Positions 60,067 to 64,000 of a stretch of DNA of 64,000 bases are shown here, piece by piece; the stretch's first letter is position 1; the number at the start of each line of letters is the position of its first letter. The notes under the pieces are model-generated. The model worked only from the letters and a program-made list of their open reading frames with translations. It searched no databases and was not told the DNA's origin. The DNA comes from Mytilus californianus. Lineage: Eukaryota; Mollusca; Bivalvia; Mytilida; Mytilidae. The translations under genes and the position numbers were made by a program. The stretch is taken from contig NW_026262668.1 of assembly GCF_021869535.1 (NCBI RefSeq), forward strand, positions 10,586,348 to 10,650,347, read 5' to 3'.

Positions 60067-61242
60067 ACAAGAGTGCACATGCTGAAATGTCTCGCCTTCT
60101 TTACTAATCATTGATATTATGTTGATAGTCCTAAATATAAAGCTTTATTACAACTGTCACATAAACTTAACATTAACCAAGTAAACTAAACATTGACCAA
60201 TGAACCATGAAAATGAGGTCAAGGTCAGATGAACCATGCTAGGCAAGCAAGTACAGCTAACAATTCTTCCATACAACAAATATAGTTGACCTATTGCTTA
60301 TAGTTTAAGAAAAACAGACCAAAACACAAAGACTTAACACTGAGCAATGGACCTTGAAAATGAGGTCAAGGTAAAAAAAAACCTGCGTGACTGACAAATA
60401 TATCATAAAATATTTCCATACACCAAATATAGTTGAACTATTGCATATAGTATTAGAAAAAAAGACCAAAACTCAAAAACTTAACTTTGACCACTGAACC
60501 ATGAAAATGAGGTCAAGGTCAGATGACACCTGCCAGCTAGACATGTACACCTTACAATCATTCCATACACCAAATATAGTAGACCTATTGAGGGCCTCAG
60601 GGAAGATTAGTTTATTGTAACTAACTGAGTTTACCCTCTTTAAATAAAGAATTTATTATTATTATTATATTATTATTATTATTGCATACAGTATAAGAAA
60701 AACAGACCAAAACACAAAAACTTAACTATAACCACTGAACCATGAAAATGAGGTCAAGGTCAGATGACACCTGCCAGTTGGACATGTACACCTTACAGTC
60801 CTTCCATACACCGAATATACTAGACCTATTGCTTATAGTATCCGAGATATGGACTTGACCACCAAAACTTAACCTTGTTCACTGATCCATGAAATGAGGT
60901 CGAGGTCAAGTGAAAACTGTCTGACGGGCATGAGGACCTTGCAAGGTACGCACATACCAAATATAGTTATCCTATTACTTATAATAAGAGAGAATTTAAC
61001 ATTACAAAAAATGTTAACTTTTTTTTCAAGTAGTCACTGAACCATGAAAATGAGGTCAAGGACATTGGACATGTGACTGACGGAAACTTCGTAACATGAG
61101 GCATCCATATACAAAGTATGAAGTATCCAGACCTCCCACCTTCTAAAATATAAAGCTTTTAAGAAGTAAGCTAACGCCGCCGCCGGATCACTATCCCTAT
61201 GTCGAGCTTTCTGCGACAAAAGTCGCAGGCTCGACAAAAAAA
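60067..61242 (+). repeat. Family B tandem-core element, copy B1
   Basis: Starts ACAAGAGTGCACATGCTGAA, has ~110-140 bp units with ACCATGAAAATGAGGTCAAG, and ends with GCCGCCGCC then TGCGACAAAAGTCGCAGGCT. The end hairpin GCGAC-AAAA-GTCGC resembles that of family A. A LINE-like tail is inserted at 60598-60683. Confidence 0.85.
60598..60683 (+). mobile_element. Short retroposon 3' end with ATT microsatellite tail
   Basis: GAGGGCCTCAGGGAAGATTA to AATAAAGAATTTATTATTAT interrupts a B1 unit whose empty form (GACCTAT(T/G)GCATACAGTAT) is seen at 62430, 62870 and 63310. ATTG is repeated on both sides. Looks like an extreme 5' truncation of a LINE. Confidence 0.65.
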
Positions 61243-61313
61243 CTACACATACATGAGAATCATAAGGAACTATATTTCAGTGTGTATACATTTTGTAGAT
61301 TTTAGTAGCTTAC

Positions 61314-61398
61314 CTGTGCTACTTCTTGTAAGAGAGGCCATTGCCTTAGGAAAGACTTGGAACAATAGTTCCAATCTTTCCACAAACCTCGCAAATTT
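61314..61398 (-). CDS. INPP5E: Tentative INPP5E upstream exon
   Basis: An 85-base candidate between ATAAATGCAG and CACAG|GTAAGC. In the frame whose phase joins the exon at 57879 it reads KFARFVERLELLFQVFPKAM then ASLTRSST. The pyrimidine tract is weak. Another open frame of the same segment (NLRGLWKDWNYCSKSF) does not fit the phase. It sits between repeat elements B1 and E2. Confidence 0.3.
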
Positions 61399-61439
61399 CT
61401 GCATTTATAGTAGCCAGCCATTTTTTTTTTAAATATCAT

Positions 61440-61740
61440 GTACAATAAACTGCTTCGCTGAGCGCAGCTGGATACGCCCGCAGAGGTCCAACCCTGAACA
61501 GTTGGGGCAAAAATGGACACAATATTCAAGCTTGATACAGGTCTTAATTTGGATTGTAATTAAATATTTGACATATTATAGGTTTCTGATAAATGTAGTC
61601 AAAGAACTTGAAATTGGTTATATGAATTGAATTTATATTCAATTAAAGATTTCTTTCTGTTGTGCAATACTCTGTGCTGTTGCACAATACTAGTAAATCT
61701 GTTGTCAGACTATAATAAACAAATAAAGTTCAATAACTTC
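61440..61740 (-). repeat. Family E/D tail, copy E2
   Basis: Inverse of 1390-1680: TGAGCGCAGCTGGATACGCC, CCCTGAACAGTTGGGGCAAA, AAGCTTGATACAGGTCTTAA, TTGTGCAATACTCTGTGCTG. The tandem core of E1 is absent. Confidence 0.75.
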
Positions 61741-61767
61741 TCAATGTTATATTAGAAATTTATAAAA

Positions 61768-63886
61768 ACAAGAGTGCACACGCTGAAATGTCTCGCCTTC
61801 TTTACTAATCATTGATATTATGTTGATAGTCCTAAATATAAAGCTTTATTACAACTGTCACATAAACTTAACATTAACCAAGTAAACTAAACATTGACCA
61901 ATGAACCATGAAAATGAGGTCAAGGTCAGATGAACCATGCTAGGCAGGCATGTACAGCTAACAATTCTTCCATACAACAAATATAGTTGACCTATTGCTT
62001 ATAGTTTAAGAAAAACAGACCAAAACACAAAAACTTAACTATAACCACTGAACCATGAAAATGAGGTCAAGGTCAGATGACACCTGCCAGTTGGACATGT
62101 ACACCTTACAGTCCTTCCATACACCGAATATACTAGACCTATTGCTTATAGTACCTGAGATATGGACTTGACCACCAAAACTTAACCTTGTTCACTGATC
62201 CATGAAATGAGGTCAAGGTCAAGTGTAAACTGTCTGATGGGCATGAGGACCTTGCAAGGTACGCACATACCAAATATAGTTGAACTATTGCACATAGTAT
62301 TAGAAAAAAAGACCAAAACTCAAAAACTTAACTTTGACCACTGAACCATGAAAATGAGGTCAAGGTCAAATGACACCTGCCCGCTAGACATGTACACCTT
62401 ACAATCATTCCATACACCAAATATAGTAGACCTATGGCATACAGTATAAGAAAAACAGACCAAAACACAAAAACTTAACTATAACCACTGAACCATGAAA
62501 ATGAGGTCAAGGTCAGATGACACCTGCCAGTTGGACATGTACACCTTACAGTCCTTCCATACACCGAATATACTAGACCTATTGCTTATAGTATCTGAGA
62601 TATGGACTTGACCACCAAAACTAAACCTTGTTCACTGATCCATGAAATGAGGTCGAGGTCAAGTGAAAACTGTCTGACGGGCATGAGGACCTTGCAAGGT
62701 ACGCACATACCAAATATAGTTGAACTATTGCACAAAGTATTAGAAAAAAAGACCAAAACTCAAAAACTTAACTTTGACCACTGAACCATGAAAATGAGGT
62801 CAAGGTCAGATGACACCTGCCCGCTAGACATGTACACCTTACAATCATTCCATACACCAAATATAGTAGACCTATGGCATACAGTATAAGAAAAACAGAC
62901 CAAAACACAAAAACTTAACTATAACCACTGAACCATGAAAATGAGGTCAAGGTCAGATGACACCTGCCAGTTGGACATGTACACCTTACAGTCCTTCCAT
63001 ACACCGAATATACTAGACCTATTGCTTATAGTATCTGAGATATGGACTTGACCACCAAAACTTAACCTTGTTCACTGATCCATGAAATGAGGTCGAGGTC
63101 AAGTGAAAACTGTCTGACGGGCATGAGGACCTTGCAAGGTACGCACATACCAAATATAGTTGAACTATTGCACATAGTATTAGAAAAAAAGACCAAAACT
63201 CAAAAACTTAACTTTGACCACTGAACCATGAAAATGAGGTCAAGGTCAGATGACACCTGCCCGCTAGACATGTACACCTTACAATCATTCCATACACCAA
63301 ATATAGTAGACCTATGGCATACAGTATAAGAAAAACAGACCAAAACACAAAAACTTAACTATAACCACTGAACCATGAAAATGAGGTCAAGGTCAGATGA
63401 CACCTGCCAGTTGGACATGTACACCTTACAGTCCTTCCATACACCGAATATACTAGACCTATTGCTTATAGTATCTGAGATATGGACTTGACCACCAAAA
63501 CTTAACCTGTTAACCTTGTTCACTGATCCATGAAATGAGGTCGAGGTCAAGTGAAAACTGTCTGACGGGCATGAGGACCTTGCAAAGTACGCACATACCA
63601 AATATAGTTATCCTATTACTTATAATAAGAGAGAATCTAACATTACAAAAAATCTTAACTTTTTTTTCAAGTAGTCACTGAACCATGAAAATGAGGTCAA
63701 GGCCATTGGACATGTGACTGACGGAAACTTCGTAACATGAGGCATCCATATACAAAGTATGAAGCATCCAGACCTTCCACCTTCTAAAATATAAAGCTTT
63801 TAAGAAGTTAGCTAACGCCGCCGCCGCCGCATCACTATCCCTATGTCGAGCTTTCTGCGACAAAAGTCGCAGGCTCGACAAAAACT
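61768..63886 (+). repeat. Family B element, copy B2, with 440 bp higher-order repeat
   Basis: Same ends as B1. Inside, CAAATATAGTTGAACTATTG recurs at 62271, 62711 and 63151, exactly 440 bases apart, each block made of three to four diverged ~110-140 bp units. The last block carries a 9 bp insertion (AACCTGTTAACC near 63503). Minus-strand open frames here are repeat artefacts. Confidence 0.88.
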
Positions 63887-64000
63887 AAAGGGAAGTTATC
63901 TTAATAGATATAAATCAGTCATCAAAGTTTAATGAAAACTGCTCTAAGCACTTTAAGGATATTGTCCAAAAACCTGAAAATCAGCCCTTTTTTATGAATG

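Noticed and set aside
61034-63881. Similar 67-80 codon minus-strand frames at both B elements
   Set aside because: Same repeat read twice; they include the terminal hairpin and GCC tract.

Overview
The window is AT-rich animal nuclear DNA with split genes, many mobile-element relics and tandem-repeat-cored elements. Interspersed repeats I recognise from bivalves (a tRNA-derived SINE with a CAATCAATC tail, a Penelope-like RT with a 3' tail ending in TTGAGAATGG, 150-190 bp tandem-core elements) point to a mussel, probably Mytilus. That assignment rests on recall and was not searched.

Two protein-coding genes can be reconstructed exon by exon, and all their splice phases agree. (1) An NPDC1/CAB-1 orthologue on the + strand has six exons between 9955 and 25829. 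It contains a transmembrane segment and the diagnostic C-terminal cytoplasmic block; the cysteine-rich N-terminus lies upstream, probably outside the window. (2) An INPP5E-type phosphoinositide 5-phosphatase lies on the - strand. Nine secure exons run from 56720 down to 48047, and two tentative upstream exons lie at 57837-57879 and 61314-61398. It carries all the catalytic motifs and ends in a CaaX box, CSVQ. The genes are convergent, with about 22 kb between their stop codons. Both human orthologues map to 9q34.3, so this may be old linkage.

Layout. 1-1680: family A and E tandem-core elements. 1681-9950: mostly unique intergenic or upstream-intron DNA, with family F repeats, a retroelement tail, element C1 and a MITE. 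9955-25829: NPDC1, whose introns hold a TA-flanked MITE, element A2, and elements C2 and C3 (C3 with a 794 bp tandem duplication). 25830-28990: 3' UTR and downstream. 28998-31615: composite element D1. 32040-33420: SINE and A3. 34306-38526: a TIR element next to D4, itself interrupted by a BEL/Pao fragment. 39090-42180: tandem repeats and a broken Penelope-like RT. 43319-45526: retroelement fragments and D2, inverted relative to D1. 45530-48046: probably the INPP5E 3' region. 48047-61398: INPP5E, with SINE, hAT-like, TA-MITE, C4, D3 and B1 insertions in its introns. 61440-63886: E2 and the B2 higher-order array.

The most unusual signals are: (a) in both genes, the 3' end of one exon together with its splice donor has been copied two or three times into the following intron; (b) several unrelated-looking element families share one design, with hairpin ends, a GC-rich trinucleotide tract near one end and a core of 120-190 bp tandem units.
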